Under the pieces are notes generated by a model. That model was not told where the DNA came from and did not search any database. It was given only the letters and a program-made list of their open reading frames with translations. From Parabacteroides faecis (GTDB taxonomy: Bacteria; Bacteroidota; Bacteroidia; Bacteroidales; Tannerellaceae), in contig NZ_BMPB01000002.1 in the NCBI RefSeq assembly GCF_014647375.1, positions 372,001 to 436,000 on the forward strand: a stretch of DNA of 64,000 nt, given 5' to 3'. Below, one piece after another: positions 35,501 to 44,688 of this stretch. The position numbers were made by a program, and so were the translations under genes. Position 1 is the first letter of the stretch; each line of letters begins with the position of its first letter.

Positions 35501-36001
35501 ATGAAGGTAAGAGCTTATGTTCTCATTGTAGCGGTAGCATTTACAATAATGTCGTCCGGTACAAAAGAAGCAAGACCTACCGTGGGTACCAATCCCGGTG
35601 ATCTGGCTCCGAGAATAGAGTCTTTGGGAAACGAAAGCAATTTCAGTTTCCAAAATCATTCAGGACGTTACACATTGCTGAATTTCTGGGCAGCTTACGA
35701 TGCTGAATCGCGGGCCCGTAACGTTCAATTATGGAATGAGATTAACAAGTTAAGTTCGGACAGAGTTGCTATGTATTCTGTATCTTTCGATGAGAAAGAA
35801 TCGATCTTTACCGAGACGGTAAAAGCGGACAGACTGAGCAATACAAAGCAATTTCATGAAGAACTTGGTAAAAAGTCAGAGTTGTATGGAAAGTTTAACC
35901 TGAAGAAAGGTTTGAAGAACTTTCTGATCGACGACAAAGGGGTTATCATAGCCGAAAATGTTACTCCGGACAAACTGACTGAAATTTTGAATAGAATTTA
36001 A
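35501..36001 (+). CDS. Thioredoxin-fold protein lacking the CxxC motif
   Basis: A 166-residue exported protein with an N-terminal signal segment (VLIVAVAFTIMSSGT) and a TlpA/AhpC-like fold: GTNPGDLAPRIESLG, YTLLNFWAAYDAESRARNVQLW, VSFDEKESIF, and ENVTPDKLTEIL. Where TlpA proteins have WAxWCxxC, this reads WAAYDAES, so both redox Cys are absent. It cannot act as a thiol oxidoreductase and may be a binding or chaperone-like relative. A structured leader precedes it and a strong terminator follows. Single-gene unit. Confidence 0.8.
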   Translation: MKVRAYVLIVAVAFTIMSSGTKEARPTVGTNPGDLAPRIESLGNESNFSFQNHSGRYTLLNFWAAYDAESRARNVQLWNEINKLSSDRVAMYSVSFDEKESIFTETVKADRLSNTKQFHEELGKKSELYGKFNLKKGLKNFLIDDKGVIIAENVTPDKLTEILNRI

Positions 36002-36019
36002 TCTGTCGATTATTTATTA

Positions 36020-36060
36020 AAAAAGAGCTGTTTCGCCCAACGAGGAACAGCTCTTTTTTG
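36020..36060. terminator. Bidirectional terminator between convergent genes
   Basis: aaaagagctgtt (36021-36032) and aacagctctttttt (36046-36059) form a 12-base stem with a 13-base loop, A-rich on the left and T-rich on the right, ending one base before the beta-propeller gene. Confidence 0.85.
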
Positions 36061-37359
36061 TTATTTCAGATGGGCGATCATAAAGATCGGGTTATCTTCG
36101 TCATCCACCTTTCCTGATAAATCGAGCAACGCTTGATCCACCTTATTGCCGGTGGCCTGCTTTTCATCTATATATTCATGTAGCTCGTAGGGCCAGAAAT
36201 AAGCAAACAGTTTATTGTCGTAGATACCGAAACGGGGGAAGAAAGTCTCTTTGTGATGAATATCGTCGATAAACCCTTTTCCTTCTATGGCTATGGTTTC
36301 ACCTGTCCGTTTATTATAATAGGCGATTTGTGGATAGACCTGATCTTCCAGTCCCCGTAAAGCCGGACTTACTACGAATTCATTCCAGATAATAAATATA
36401 TAATTATCCGTATCGTAAACAGCATTGACCATTTTCTTCCCTTTTGTCAGACGCGTTAATTCGCAATTGTCAAGACAATTCTTGACGGCGGCACTCCTGT
36501 CTACGCTGTTCCTGGATTTATGGATACACATTAATGCATCGGTGAAAAGCTCGTTTTGCCGTATCAGTGATATTTCGTCGGGTATTTTATAGTCACCCAG
36601 GTCTATGATCCACCGGGAAGCCAGGCCGTTTTCCGTCACCCGGTATATCGTGTCGTTGTAGTAATTATAAAAAAGGGTACTGTCTGAGTTGCAGGTGTAA
36701 GCACGTTTTATACCTGTATAACCTACATTGTTCAGTTGTACTTTAGGAATGGAAGGAGAGATAGCCCGCTCGGCTTTCAATGTATTAAAGTCGCGGTCTA
36801 TTGTATAGACTGTATCCGGTTGGTTAAATACCGAGATATTATTTCCGGCCGGTGCCCAATCATCAACCCATCCTATTCTGCCCAGCTGTTCAGGTATGTC
36901 AAACTCTGATTTGCCCTTTGACAACAGTTGTATTTCTTTCCCGGTAAATTTCCCATTTTCATCATATTCTATCAACTTGTGTCCATAGCTATAAAAATGT
37001 CCTTTTGTAAAGATAGAACCCATATATTGCGTAGGGTCTTCGCCCGGTCCTTGTCCGATCCGGCCGATGGTCCGGATAAACCGGCCGTTCAGGTCGAAAA
37101 CTGTCCGGTTGCATATGATATAAGGAGGAGAGTAGTTAAACCAGCTGGTATTCCTGAGCAAACATTCTTTACGGGTTTCCAATGGGAGATAAGTAATGCT
37201 GTCTACCAGTTCCGACAGATTGACTTTCCGTATATGGTCGATTGCATCGGCCAGGCGGATGATGTTGTCGACAGGTTTCTCTTCTGCCTCTGATTGTTTG
37301 GGGGCGCCGGAACAGGAGAGCAGAAGACCGGCAAAAAAGAGATAGATTAACTTTTTCAT
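36061..37359 (-). CDS. 6-bladed beta-propeller lipoprotein
   Basis: A 432-residue lipoprotein. The lipobox LLLSC gives lipidated Cys16. The remainder is the Bacteroidota 6-bladed beta-propeller family: ITYLPLETRKECLL, VFDLNGRFIRTIGRIGQGPGE (landmarks FDLNGRFIRTIG and GQGPGE), YDENGKF and FNQPDTVYTIDRDF. These proteins are surface or periplasmic and of unknown function, often near signalling genes. A possible -7 box (TATCTTTG on the minus strand, 37401-37408) lies upstream. Confidence 0.88.
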   Translation of the reverse strand: MKKLIYLFFAGLLLSCSGAPKQSEAEEKPVDNIIRLADAIDHIRKVNLSELVDSITYLPLETRKECLLRNTSWFNYSPPYIICNRTVFDLNGRFIRTIGRIGQGPGEDPTQYMGSIFTKGHFYSYGHKLIEYDENGKFTGKEIQLLSKGKSEFDIPEQLGRIGWVDDWAPAGNNISVFNQPDTVYTIDRDFNTLKAERAISPSIPKVQLNNVGYTGIKRAYTCNSDSTLFYNYYNDTIYRVTENGLASRWIIDLGDYKIPDEISLIRQNELFTDALMCIHKSRNSVDRSAAVKNCLDNCELTRLTKGKKMVNAVYDTDNYIFIIWNEFVVSPALRGLEDQVYPQIAYYNKRTGETIAIEGKGFIDDIHHKETFFPRFGIYDNKLFAYFWPYELHEYIDEKQATGNKVDQALLDLSGKVDDEDNPIFMIAHLK

Positions 37360-37400
37360 GGCAACGAAATTTATAGGATAACATTAGAAGCTGTTATGAA

Positions 37401-37408
37401 CAAAGATA
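37401..37408 (-). promoter_or_regulatory. Candidate -7 box for the beta-propeller gene
   Basis: The minus strand reads TATCTTTG about 42 bases before the start at 37359; no -33 partner is clear. Confidence 0.35.
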
Positions 37409-37516
37409 CGACATTATTACGAATTATTCGTAACATATCCGCGAAACAGTGTAAAATGTTATTCGAATCAAACATGTAATCTCCTTTCAAAATAAGGGCG
37501 AAACGGATTTTTATTG

Positions 37517-37524
37517 TATTTTTG
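37517..37524 (+). promoter_or_regulatory. Candidate -7 box for the GH20 gene
   Basis: TATTTTTG matches TAnnTTTG, 37 bases before ATG 37562. No -33 partner is clear. Confidence 0.4.
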
Positions 37525-37561
37525 CTTTCTAATTTATTACCAAACAAATAAACACATAAAA

Positions 37562-39862
37562 ATGTACAAACAATTTCTTGCAGCTTGCTCCCTGACCGGA
37601 GCTTTAATGCTGAGTGCATGTTCGCCCACGACGCCTGCGGCACATGATGTTTCCCTGATCCCCGTTCCGAAAGAGATCAAGAATGTGAATGGACAGTTCA
37701 TCCTGAAGAATGGTATGACGATCGGTGTTGCCGATAAGCAGTTATTACCGGCAGCAAATTATCTTTCCGGCCTTTTATCGCGTGCAACCGGCTATATATA
37801 TAATGTACGTGAGGGAGACGGTGATATATCTTTGGCGGTAAGTGATATTGCCGGCCAGAATGAAGGAGCTTATACGCTGGATGTTTCTTCCGGAAAAGTA
37901 CAGATTAAGGGAAATACTTATGGTGGAGTTATTTCCGGTATCGAATCGCTTCGCCAGCTTTTGCCGGCAGAGATCGAATCGCCGGAAGTGGTGAACGATA
38001 TTACCTGGAGTGTTCCGGCTGTCCAGATCACGGATGCACCCCGTTTCGGATGGAGAGGGTTGATGCTGGATGTTTCTCGTCATTTCTCTACTAAAGAAGA
38101 AGTGAAAGAGCTGCTGGATATGATGGCTCTCTACAAATTGAATAAATTCCATTGGCATCTGACCGATGACCAGGGATGGCGTATTGAAATAAAGAAATAT
38201 CCGCTGTTGACTGAAAAAGGAGCCTGGCGTACCTTCAACAATCATGACCGGGAATGTATGAGATTGGCAAAATCACAGGATAATCCGGATTATGAATTAC
38301 CTGCTGAGAAATTGCAGATTGTACAAGGTGATACTCTGTACGGCGGTTTCTATACTCAGGAAGATATTAAGGAAATCGTAGAATATGCCGGTGTGAGAGG
38401 TATCGACGTAATCCCGGAAGTGGATATGCCGGGCCATATGCTGGCTGCCGTAAGCAATTATTCAGGCGTTTCCTGTTTCAACCAGACAGGATGGGGAACC
38501 ATGTTTTCTTCGCCGGTATGTCCCGGAAAAGACTCTGCCCTTGAATTTTGTAAGAATGTGTATAGCGAAATAATCCCGCTTTTCCCTTATAAATATATTC
38601 ATTTGGGAGCGGATGAAGTAGAGAAAGCCAACTGGAAGAAATGCCCGGATTGCCAGAAGCGGATGAAAGATAACGGACTGAAGACGGAAGAAGAATTGCA
38701 ATCCTGGTTCGTTCATAATATGGAGAAATTCTTCAACGATAACGGAAAAGAAATGATCGGCTGGGATGAGATCCTGGAAGGCGGATTGTCTCCGACGGCG
38801 ACGATCATGTGGTGGCGTACCTGGTCTCCGAACGCTGTTCCGGAAGCAACCGCACAGGGAAACCATGCTATTCTTTCCCCGAATGCAAACTTCTATTTCG
38901 ATTATCAGCAGGATAAAAACTCTTTGCCGGGTGTTTACAACTACAATCCGATGCCCGAATCGTTGAGTGATGCGCAGAAGGCCTTGATCCTGGGTATTCA
39001 GGCAAATCTCTGGTGCGAATATATCCCTTCTTTCGAACGGGCACAGTATATGATCATGCCCCGTATGATGGCTATGGCGGAACTAGCCTGGAGCGATCCT
39101 TCCGTAAAAAGCTGGGATGGTTTTAAAGAACGGATGGTTAAGCAATTCCCGCGTCTGAACATTATGGATGTGAATTATCGTATTCCGGATCTGGAAGGAT
39201 TCAATAATACCAATGCGTTTGTCGGTGAAGGCACATTGACGGTAACCTGTCTCGATCCGAGTGCGGAGATCCATTATACAACCGACGGAAGTACTCCGAC
39301 TCTGGAATCTCCTCAATATAAAGAACCGGTCAAAGTAACGGAGACGACAGACTTTACTTTCCGTACATTCCGCCCGAACGGAAAGAAAGGCGACATCGTA
39401 AAGACACGGTTTATCAAGAGCGAATATGCACCGGCAGCAGAAGCAACTCCTTCAAAGAAAGGTTTGCAGGCTGTATGGCATGAGTTCAGAGGCAGTGCAT
39501 GCGACGAGATAGAAAAGGCTCCGGTAAACGGTACTTATGAGATATCCGAAGTGACTATTCCGGCAGAAGTGAAAGGAAATATCGGCTTGGTCGTAACGGG
39601 GTATTTCAATGCTCCGGAAGATGGTATTTATACCTTCAACCTGTTGTCTGATGACGGCAGTACGCTGAAAGTCGATGGAGAGCTGGTTGTCGATAATGAC
39701 GGTCCTCATTCACCTCGCGAAGTTGTCGGACAAAAGGCGTTGGCAAAAGGTCTTCATCCGATAGAAGTAAAATATTTCGATCATAACGGCGGAATGCTTC
39801 AGATGAAGGTGCTGACAGCCGACGGAAAAGAATTACCTAACGCAGATATGTTTGCTTATTAA
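37562..39862 (+). CDS. Beta-N-acetylhexosaminidase, GH20, with PA14 domain
   Basis: A 766-residue lipoprotein from ATG 37562; lipobox LMLSAC. It removes terminal GlcNAc or GalNAc from host glycans or other glycoconjugates. The GH20b N-terminal domain is followed by the GH20 barrel with FHWHLTDDQGWRIEIKKYP (landmarks HWHLTDDQGWR), EVDMPGH, HLGADE with the catalytic Asp-Glu pair at about 351-352, and WDEILEGG. A chitobiase C-terminal Ig-like domain (IHYTTDGSTPT) and a PA14-like domain (GYFNAPEDGIYTFNLLSDDG) close the protein. The frame is open upstream to 37514, but the lipobox supports 37562. A terminator follows. Confidence 0.94.
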   Translation: MYKQFLAACSLTGALMLSACSPTTPAAHDVSLIPVPKEIKNVNGQFILKNGMTIGVADKQLLPAANYLSGLLSRATGYIYNVREGDGDISLAVSDIAGQNEGAYTLDVSSGKVQIKGNTYGGVISGIESLRQLLPAEIESPEVVNDITWSVPAVQITDAPRFGWRGLMLDVSRHFSTKEEVKELLDMMALYKLNKFHWHLTDDQGWRIEIKKYPLLTEKGAWRTFNNHDRECMRLAKSQDNPDYELPAEKLQIVQGDTLYGGFYTQEDIKEIVEYAGVRGIDVIPEVDMPGHMLAAVSNYSGVSCFNQTGWGTMFSSPVCPGKDSALEFCKNVYSEIIPLFPYKYIHLGADEVEKANWKKCPDCQKRMKDNGLKTEEELQSWFVHNMEKFFNDNGKEMIGWDEILEGGLSPTATIMWWRTWSPNAVPEATAQGNHAILSPNANFYFDYQQDKNSLPGVYNYNPMPESLSDAQKALILGIQANLWCEYIPSFERAQYMIMPRMMAMAELAWSDPSVKSWDGFKERMVKQFPRLNIMDVNYRIPDLEGFNNTNAFVGEGTLTVTCLDPSAEIHYTTDGSTPTLESPQYKEPVKVTETTDFTFRTFRPNGKKGDIVKTRFIKSEYAPAAEATPSKKGLQAVWHEFRGSACDEIEKAPVNGTYEISEVTIPAEVKGNIGLVVTGYFNAPEDGIYTFNLLSDDGSTLKVDGELVVDNDGPHSPREVVGQKALAKGLHPIEVKYFDHNGGMLQMKVLTADGKELPNADMFAY

Positions 39863-39886
39863 TCTGATAAGTATATAGATGCAAGA

Positions 39887-39930
39887 ATCCCCGTAAAGAG
39901 TTTGATGACTGCTTTACGGGGATTTTATTT
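39887..39930. terminator. Bidirectional terminator after GH20 gene
   Basis: atccccgtaaag (39887-39898) pairs exactly with ctttacggggat (39912-39923), followed by a T-rich run; convergent with the aminopeptidase gene ending at 39951. Confidence 0.8.
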
Positions 39931-39950
39931 ATCTTGTTATAGCCGTATAA

Positions 39951-41324
39951 TTATCGCAGTGCTTCTACTTCTTCCGTATGCAAAGGAATCTTCTTTCCTA
40001 ACAAACGTGCTCCGTCTTCCGTGATCAGATAATCCTCTTCGTTACGGATACCGCTGAAGTCTTTATAAGTTACCAGCTTTTCATAATTGATAAATTCAGT
40101 GAACTTATTCTGGCCTCTCCATAAATCCATCAGTTCAGGAATGAAGTAAATCCCCGGTTCGATCGTAAGAACAAATCCCGGTTCCAGTTTACGTCCCAGG
40201 CGGAGAGACTTACGGCCGAACTCAGTGCTCTTCGGCTGTCCGTCATAACCCACATATACCTCACCCAGGTTTTCCATATCATGTACATCCAGTCCCATCA
40301 TATGTCCCAGGCCACAAGGCATGAACATGGCATGTGCACCAGCCTTTACAGCATCCATCGGATCGCCTTTTACGAAACCAAGATCTTTCAAACCTTCCAT
40401 AATGACCTTACAAGACAGCTCATACACATCGACGAAAGGAATACCCGGACGAAGGGCGGCAACAGCAGCTTCATGGGCAGCTACCTGGATATCGTAAATA
40501 TCTTTCTGGCGGGTGGTGAATTTGGAATCGGCCGGAATAGTAGACGACATATCGCCTGCATAGCCCATCTCCGTTTCGGCACCGGCATCGAGCAACAACA
40601 TATCGCCGCTCTTGATCATATTGCTGTGATCATGATTATGCAATGTCTGTCCGTTGATTGTCGCGATAATAGGGAAGGAGAGCTGATAGTCGTTGGCATA
40701 AGCCACTTCTGCCACGGCAGCAGCCACTTCGCTTTCGCGGATTCCCGGACGGACCGTACGCATGGCAGTCAGGTGCATATCGGCAGTGACCACACAAGCC
40801 TTTTCGATCTCGACAATTTCTTCCGCCGTCTTATAGTTACGCTGGTTAACGACACCGAAGATGAAAGGAACGGAAGGTTGTTCGGTTCCCGGTACGATGC
40901 CTAACCACTGGAATAACTTGATCTGATGTTCTGCACGATATGTCGGCAGGTAATGGATACGCTGGCTTTTCTGCCCAGCCGCTTTCAGATAGGTTTCAAT
41001 TTCCTTGAATGGGCGTACTTCCGTGATACCGGCAGCTTCGCTCTTTTCTTTCAAAGTCGGTTGCGTACCCATCCATACGATTGCGTCGATGGTCAGTTCG
41101 TCACCGAAGATGATCTCTTTGTCGTTGTCTATATCAATGATGGCGGACAGTCCGGCATACGGCAGTCCGAAGAAATACAAGAAAGTAGAATCCTGGCGGA
41201 AGTGATACGTGTTGTCTGCATAGTTCATTCCTGACTCATCATTTCCAAGGAAAAGTAACAGACCTGAGCCTATCGTCTGTTTTAGTTTAGCCCGGCGGGC
41301 GATATAGGTTTCTTTACTAAACAT
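39951..41324 (-). CDS. pepP: Aminopeptidase P family (M24B) metallopeptidase
   Basis: A 457-residue enzyme that removes N-terminal residues ahead of proline. An N-terminal creatinase-like domain (about 1-165, FLGNDESGMNYADNTYHFRQDS) is followed by the pita-bread fold. The dinuclear metal ligands are visible as Asp in LLLDAGAE, Asp in YAGDMSS, His in GLGHMMGLDVHD, Glu in LTIEPGIY, and a last Glu in GIRNEEDYLI. Length fits PepP. It is divergent from the sensory hydrogenase module. Confidence 0.93.
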   Translation of the reverse strand: MFSKETYIARRAKLKQTIGSGLLLFLGNDESGMNYADNTYHFRQDSTFLYFFGLPYAGLSAIIDIDNDKEIIFGDELTIDAIVWMGTQPTLKEKSEAAGITEVRPFKEIETYLKAAGQKSQRIHYLPTYRAEHQIKLFQWLGIVPGTEQPSVPFIFGVVNQRNYKTAEEIVEIEKACVVTADMHLTAMRTVRPGIRESEVAAAVAEVAYANDYQLSFPIIATINGQTLHNHDHSNMIKSGDMLLLDAGAETEMGYAGDMSSTIPADSKFTTRQKDIYDIQVAAHEAAVAALRPGIPFVDVYELSCKVIMEGLKDLGFVKGDPMDAVKAGAHAMFMPCGLGHMMGLDVHDMENLGEVYVGYDGQPKSTEFGRKSLRLGRKLEPGFVLTIEPGIYFIPELMDLWRGQNKFTEFINYEKLVTYKDFSGIRNEEDYLITEDGARLLGKKIPLHTEEVEALR

Positions 41325-41437
41325 AAGATTAGAATTTTATTTATTGCTACCAAAGATAGTAATTAATATAGACTAACGGACATCTATTAAAAAATATTTC
41401 TTACATTGCCATCACGAATTAAACCTTGCATGCGATT

Positions 41438-41782
41438 ATGAAGATTCAGCAAATACAAGAACTTACCGATGCGGTTGTGGCGTGCGGAAACGACAAGCTA
41501 GACCATGATGTACAATGTGCTTTTGCCAGCGACCTGATGAGCGACGTGCTGACACTGGACTGTAATGAAGTCATTCTTATCACCGGACTTTGTAACCTGC
41601 AAACAATCCGTACGGCGGAAATGGCAGATGTCGACTGTATCCTTTTCGTCCGTGGAAAAAGGATCACTCCGGAGATGCTGCAACTGGCATCCGAGAATAA
41701 CATGATCTTACTCGAAACGGAACATTCCATGTATCATACGGTGGGCGAACTGTATTGCAGCGGCCTCGTACCGGTCTATTAA
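41438..41782 (+). CDS. DRTGG domain protein (first copy)
   Basis: A 114-residue stand-alone DRTGG-type domain from ATG 41438 (MKIQQIQELTDAVVACGNDK). CAFASDLMSDVLTL is the core signature, seen again as YTSDLLSDVMGH in the second copy at 43592. The domain occurs in phosphotransacetylase and HPr-kinase-related proteins and beside [FeFe]-hydrogenase genes, and its ligand is unknown. The frame can begin at a TTG at 41426. First gene of the module; the ATPase gene begins 14 bases after its stop. Confidence 0.85.
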   Translation: MKIQQIQELTDAVVACGNDKLDHDVQCAFASDLMSDVLTLDCNEVILITGLCNLQTIRTAEMADVDCILFVRGKRITPEMLQLASENNMILLETEHSMYHTVGELYCSGLVPVY

Positions 41783-41796
41783 AGAAAGGAGAAAGT

Positions 41797-42219
41797 ATGC
41801 AACTGAGGTTTGAATTAGAAGGAGGAAATTTCTCGAAAGCCGGATATGCGTCCAGCCAGGTCAAGAAGATACTGAAACAGCTGTCCATCGATCCCCGCAT
41901 CATCAAGAGGGTGGTTGTCGCCCTGTATGAAGCCGAGGTAAATGTGGTTGCCCATGCCTGGCGGGGAAAAGTACTGGCGGAACTCGATGCCGATAAGATC
42001 TCTTTGTTGTTGAAGGATGAAGGTCCCGGCATCCCCGATATTCCGCAGGCCATGCAGGAAGGGTTCTCGACTGCTTCGCCTGCTGTGCGGGAAATGGGGT
42101 TCGGTGCGGGAATGGGATTGCCCAATATGAAAAAGAATGTAGACGAACTTAATATAGAGAGCGAGGTCGGCGTAGGCACAACCGTACGCATGGTCACCTG
42201 GTTCGGGAAGAAGGAGTAA
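41797..42219 (+). CDS. RsbW-like histidine-kinase-type ATPase
   Basis: A 140-residue ATP-binding protein from ATG 41797, preceded by AAAGGAG. It has only the HATPase_c fold of anti-sigma factors: VALYEAEVNVVAHA is the N box, KDEGPGIPDI the G1 box, and GFGAGMGLPNMK the G2 box. There is no phospho-accepting His domain. RsbW/SpoIIAB relatives are Ser/Thr kinases that bind sigma factors, but here it is sandwiched in a hydrogenase module. Six bases separate it from the H-cluster gene. Confidence 0.88.
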   Translation: MQLRFELEGGNFSKAGYASSQVKKILKQLSIDPRIIKRVVVALYEAEVNVVAHAWRGKVLAELDADKISLLLKDEGPGIPDIPQAMQEGFSTASPAVREMGFGAGMGLPNMKKNVDELNIESEVGVGTTVRMVTWFGKKE

Positions 42220-42225
42220 AACACC

Positions 42226-43605
42226 ATGGAAGAGACGAAGTTTTATCATGCACTTAAAATAAACCAGGAACGTTGCATCGGTTGCACGCATTGTATGACC
42301 AAATGCCCGACCCGTGCAGTCCGTATCCGTGACGGTAAAGCCGTGATACGCAAAGACTGGTGTGTCGATTGCGGGGAATGCCTGAAAGCCTGTCCGGCGG
42401 AAGCCATCTATGTGGAGCAGGATGACTTCCAGAAGATATTCGACTATGAATGCCGGGTGGCGCTTGTTCCGACCGTATTTATCGGCCAGTTTTCCAAATA
42501 TACGACGGAAGAGGAGATATTCAGTGCCCTGTATGAGTTGGGATTCACCCATGTGTACCAGGTCGAATTCACTGCCGATATGATCCACCGGGAGATGCTC
42601 CGGCAGATGGAACAGGCAGAGGAGAAGCCGGTTATCAGCTCTTTCTGTCCGGCAATCGTGCGGTTGATACAGATTCGTTTCCCGGCGTTGGTCGATAATA
42701 TTCTTTTGGTGAAAAGTCCGGTCAATGCGACTGCCACCTATTATCATCAAGTGTTGACGGAAGAAGGTTATCAGCCCGGACAGATCGGACTCTTTTACGT
42801 GACGCCTTGTGCTGCCAAGATTGCCGCATTGAAAAGTGCGGATGGCTATTCATCCACCATTAACGGTGTGATCAATATGGATACCCTATATAATAAGGTA
42901 TATTATATCCTGCAAAACCGTCCGAAAGGCTACAAGCCCGAATGTGTCCTTCCGCCCGCCCTGACCAAGAAAGAAATGAGATGGAGCCAGACGGGAGGGG
43001 AGGCAAAGCATTTCTCCGGCCGTTGCCTGGCTATCGACGAAATACACAACGTGATCGACTTTCTGGAACGGATGGAGACGACAACGGAGGTCCGGAATGT
43101 GGATTTCCTCGAACTGCGTGCCTGTGACCGCAGTTGTGCCGGAGGTGTATTGGCTGTAGCCAACCGTTTCCTGACTGCCGAGCGGATCATGAAGCGTTCG
43201 ATGAAACGTGATAAGGCCCCGCTTATTTATGCTTCTGAACGGCTGGGGGCATTAGCTTACCTGAAACAACATATCACGATCCGTCCGCTTCCGGCTAATC
43301 CGAAACTGCTTTACGACGGTAGCATTGAAGAAGTGCTGAAAAAGATGGAGCAGGTACGGAGATTGATGTGTTATCTTCCGGGAATCGATTGCGGTGCATG
43401 TGGAAATCCGAACTGTCAAAGCCTGGCGGAAGATATTGTCCGTCATGAAGCCCAGTTCAGTGACTGTATTTTTATGCAGCGTAATATGGAGAAACATGGC
43501 AAACTGGACCAGGAGCATGCTTTCCGCCTGGTAGAAAAAATATGGGGGAAGGATCGTTTAAATAAAGACTGTTATAAGAAAGGAGCCAAATATGAAGGTC
43601 AGTGA
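42226..43605 (+). CDS. Putative sensory [FeFe]-hydrogenase-like protein
   Basis: A 459-residue protein. Two N-terminal 4Fe-4S sites (CIGCTHCMTKCP and CVDCGECLKACP), an H-cluster domain, and a C-terminal 4Fe-4S motif (CGACGNPNCQSLAEDI). All four Cys that hold the H-cluster are present (SSFCPAIV, TPCAAK, ELRACDRSCAGG). The catalytic enzymes' TSCCPGW becomes SSFCPAI, so the proton-relay Cys is replaced by Phe, and the L2 Glu is missing. These losses are typical of group C/D putative sensor hydrogenases. No PAS domain, which favours the group D type. The stop overlaps the second DRTGG gene by 14 bases. Confidence 0.88.
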   Translation: MEETKFYHALKINQERCIGCTHCMTKCPTRAVRIRDGKAVIRKDWCVDCGECLKACPAEAIYVEQDDFQKIFDYECRVALVPTVFIGQFSKYTTEEEIFSALYELGFTHVYQVEFTADMIHREMLRQMEQAEEKPVISSFCPAIVRLIQIRFPALVDNILLVKSPVNATATYYHQVLTEEGYQPGQIGLFYVTPCAAKIAALKSADGYSSTINGVINMDTLYNKVYYILQNRPKGYKPECVLPPALTKKEMRWSQTGGEAKHFSGRCLAIDEIHNVIDFLERMETTTEVRNVDFLELRACDRSCAGGVLAVANRFLTAERIMKRSMKRDKAPLIYASERLGALAYLKQHITIRPLPANPKLLYDGSIEEVLKKMEQVRRLMCYLPGIDCGACGNPNCQSLAEDIVRHEAQFSDCIFMQRNMEKHGKLDQEHAFRLVEKIWGKDRLNKDCYKKGAKYEGQ

Positions 43606-43930
43606 TCTTGTAAAAGAATTGGAACTCACCGTTTTCTGCGGTGAAGAGAATCTGGATGCCGTCGTTAAAGGCGGTTATACCAGCGATCTGTTGAGTGATG
43701 TAATGGGGCATATGGAAGAAGGGATGCTATGGATCACCATGCAAACCCATCAGAATATCGTTGCCGTTTCAACCTTGAAAGATGCGGCGGCTGTTTTGAT
43801 CGTGAACGGTGCTTCACCGGATGAAGAAACGTTGCAGAAAGGCATAGAAGAAGGGGTTCCTTTACTGGGGACGCCGCTTTCCGCTTTCGTCGTCAGTGGT
43901 AAAATATATCAACTCCTGCAGAACGGATGA
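43592..43930 (+). CDS. DRTGG domain protein (second copy)
   Basis: A 112-residue second stand-alone DRTGG domain (MKVSDLVKELELTVFCGEEN). It shares the GGYTSDLLSDVMGHMEEG core with the first copy but differs elsewhere (landmarks YTSDLLSDVMGH), so the two may form a heterodimer or bind different ligands. It overlaps the H-cluster gene by 14 bases and the PHP gene by the ATGA at 43927. Confidence 0.87.
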   Translation: MKVSDLVKELELTVFCGEENLDAVVKGGYTSDLLSDVMGHMEEGMLWITMQTHQNIVAVSTLKDAAAVLIVNGASPDEETLQKGIEEGVPLLGTPLSAFVVSGKIYQLLQNG

Positions 43931-44670
43931 ATCTTTACCGGGCTGATCTGCATATTCATACTTGTCTTTCCCCTTGCGGAAGCCTGGAAATGAGCCCCAC
44001 GGTCATTGTCGAAACAGCACTTGCCCGGGGACTGGATATTATTGCCGTAACGGATCATAACAGTACCCTGCAATGTCCTGAGATACAAAAGCTGGGGGCC
44101 GAAGCCGGATTGACGGTTTTTGCCGGGGCCGAGGTTTGTTCCCGTGAGGAGGCGCATTGCGTGGTTCTTTTGGGAACGGAAGAGGCGCGTGTTGCTTTTC
44201 AGCAATATCTGGAGATGTATTTGCCGCCTGTCCCGAACGATCCTGAACGGTTCGGTGACCAGGTGTGGGTGAACCGGCAGGACGAAATAATAGGGGAGGT
44301 CCCGTATTTGTTGCTCTCTGCGCTCGACCGCAATGTGAATCAGGTAGCGGCATTTGTAAAGGAACTGGGCGGTCTGTTTATTGCTGCTCATGTGGAACGC
44401 CCGTCTTTCAGCCTGATCAGCCAGCTTGGTTTCATTGACCCGGCATTGCCTTTGGATGCGATTGAATATACGGATGCGTCCCGGTTTGCAAGGCTTGTGG
44501 ACAAACAAAAGTATTTGTCGAACTACACCTCTTATCCGGCTTCCGATGCCCATTACCCGTCACAGATCGGAAGTAATCCATGCCTGATACGGGCTTCTGC
44601 ACCTTTATTCGAAAACATCAGGATGGCTTATGCTAAAACTCAGGAACATTTAGTTTTTTCCTCCGCATAA
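43927..44670 (+). CDS. PHP domain phosphoesterase
   Basis: A 247-residue polymerase-and-histidinol-phosphatase (PHP) domain protein. The metal-binding motifs are ADLHIHTCLSPCG, TDHNS, and AGAEVCSREEAHCVVL, HVERP and SDAHYPSQIG (shown as separate landmarks). It is probably a metal-dependent phosphatase or nucleotidase for a small phosphorylated signal or protein. It begins in the ATGA overlap with the DRTGG gene, so the five genes 41438-44670 form one unit. Confidence 0.88.
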   Translation: MNLYRADLHIHTCLSPCGSLEMSPTVIVETALARGLDIIAVTDHNSTLQCPEIQKLGAEAGLTVFAGAEVCSREEAHCVVLLGTEEARVAFQQYLEMYLPPVPNDPERFGDQVWVNRQDEIIGEVPYLLLSALDRNVNQVAAFVKELGGLFIAAHVERPSFSLISQLGFIDPALPLDAIEYTDASRFARLVDKQKYLSNYTSYPASDAHYPSQIGSNPCLIRASAPLFENIRMAYAKTQEHLVFSSA

Positions 44671-44688
44671 TTAAAAGAATAAGATAAA

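Noticed and set aside
41815-42750. 311-residue minus-strand reading frame
   Set aside because: Antisense to the ATPase and sensory hydrogenase genes; composition is that of a shadow frame.
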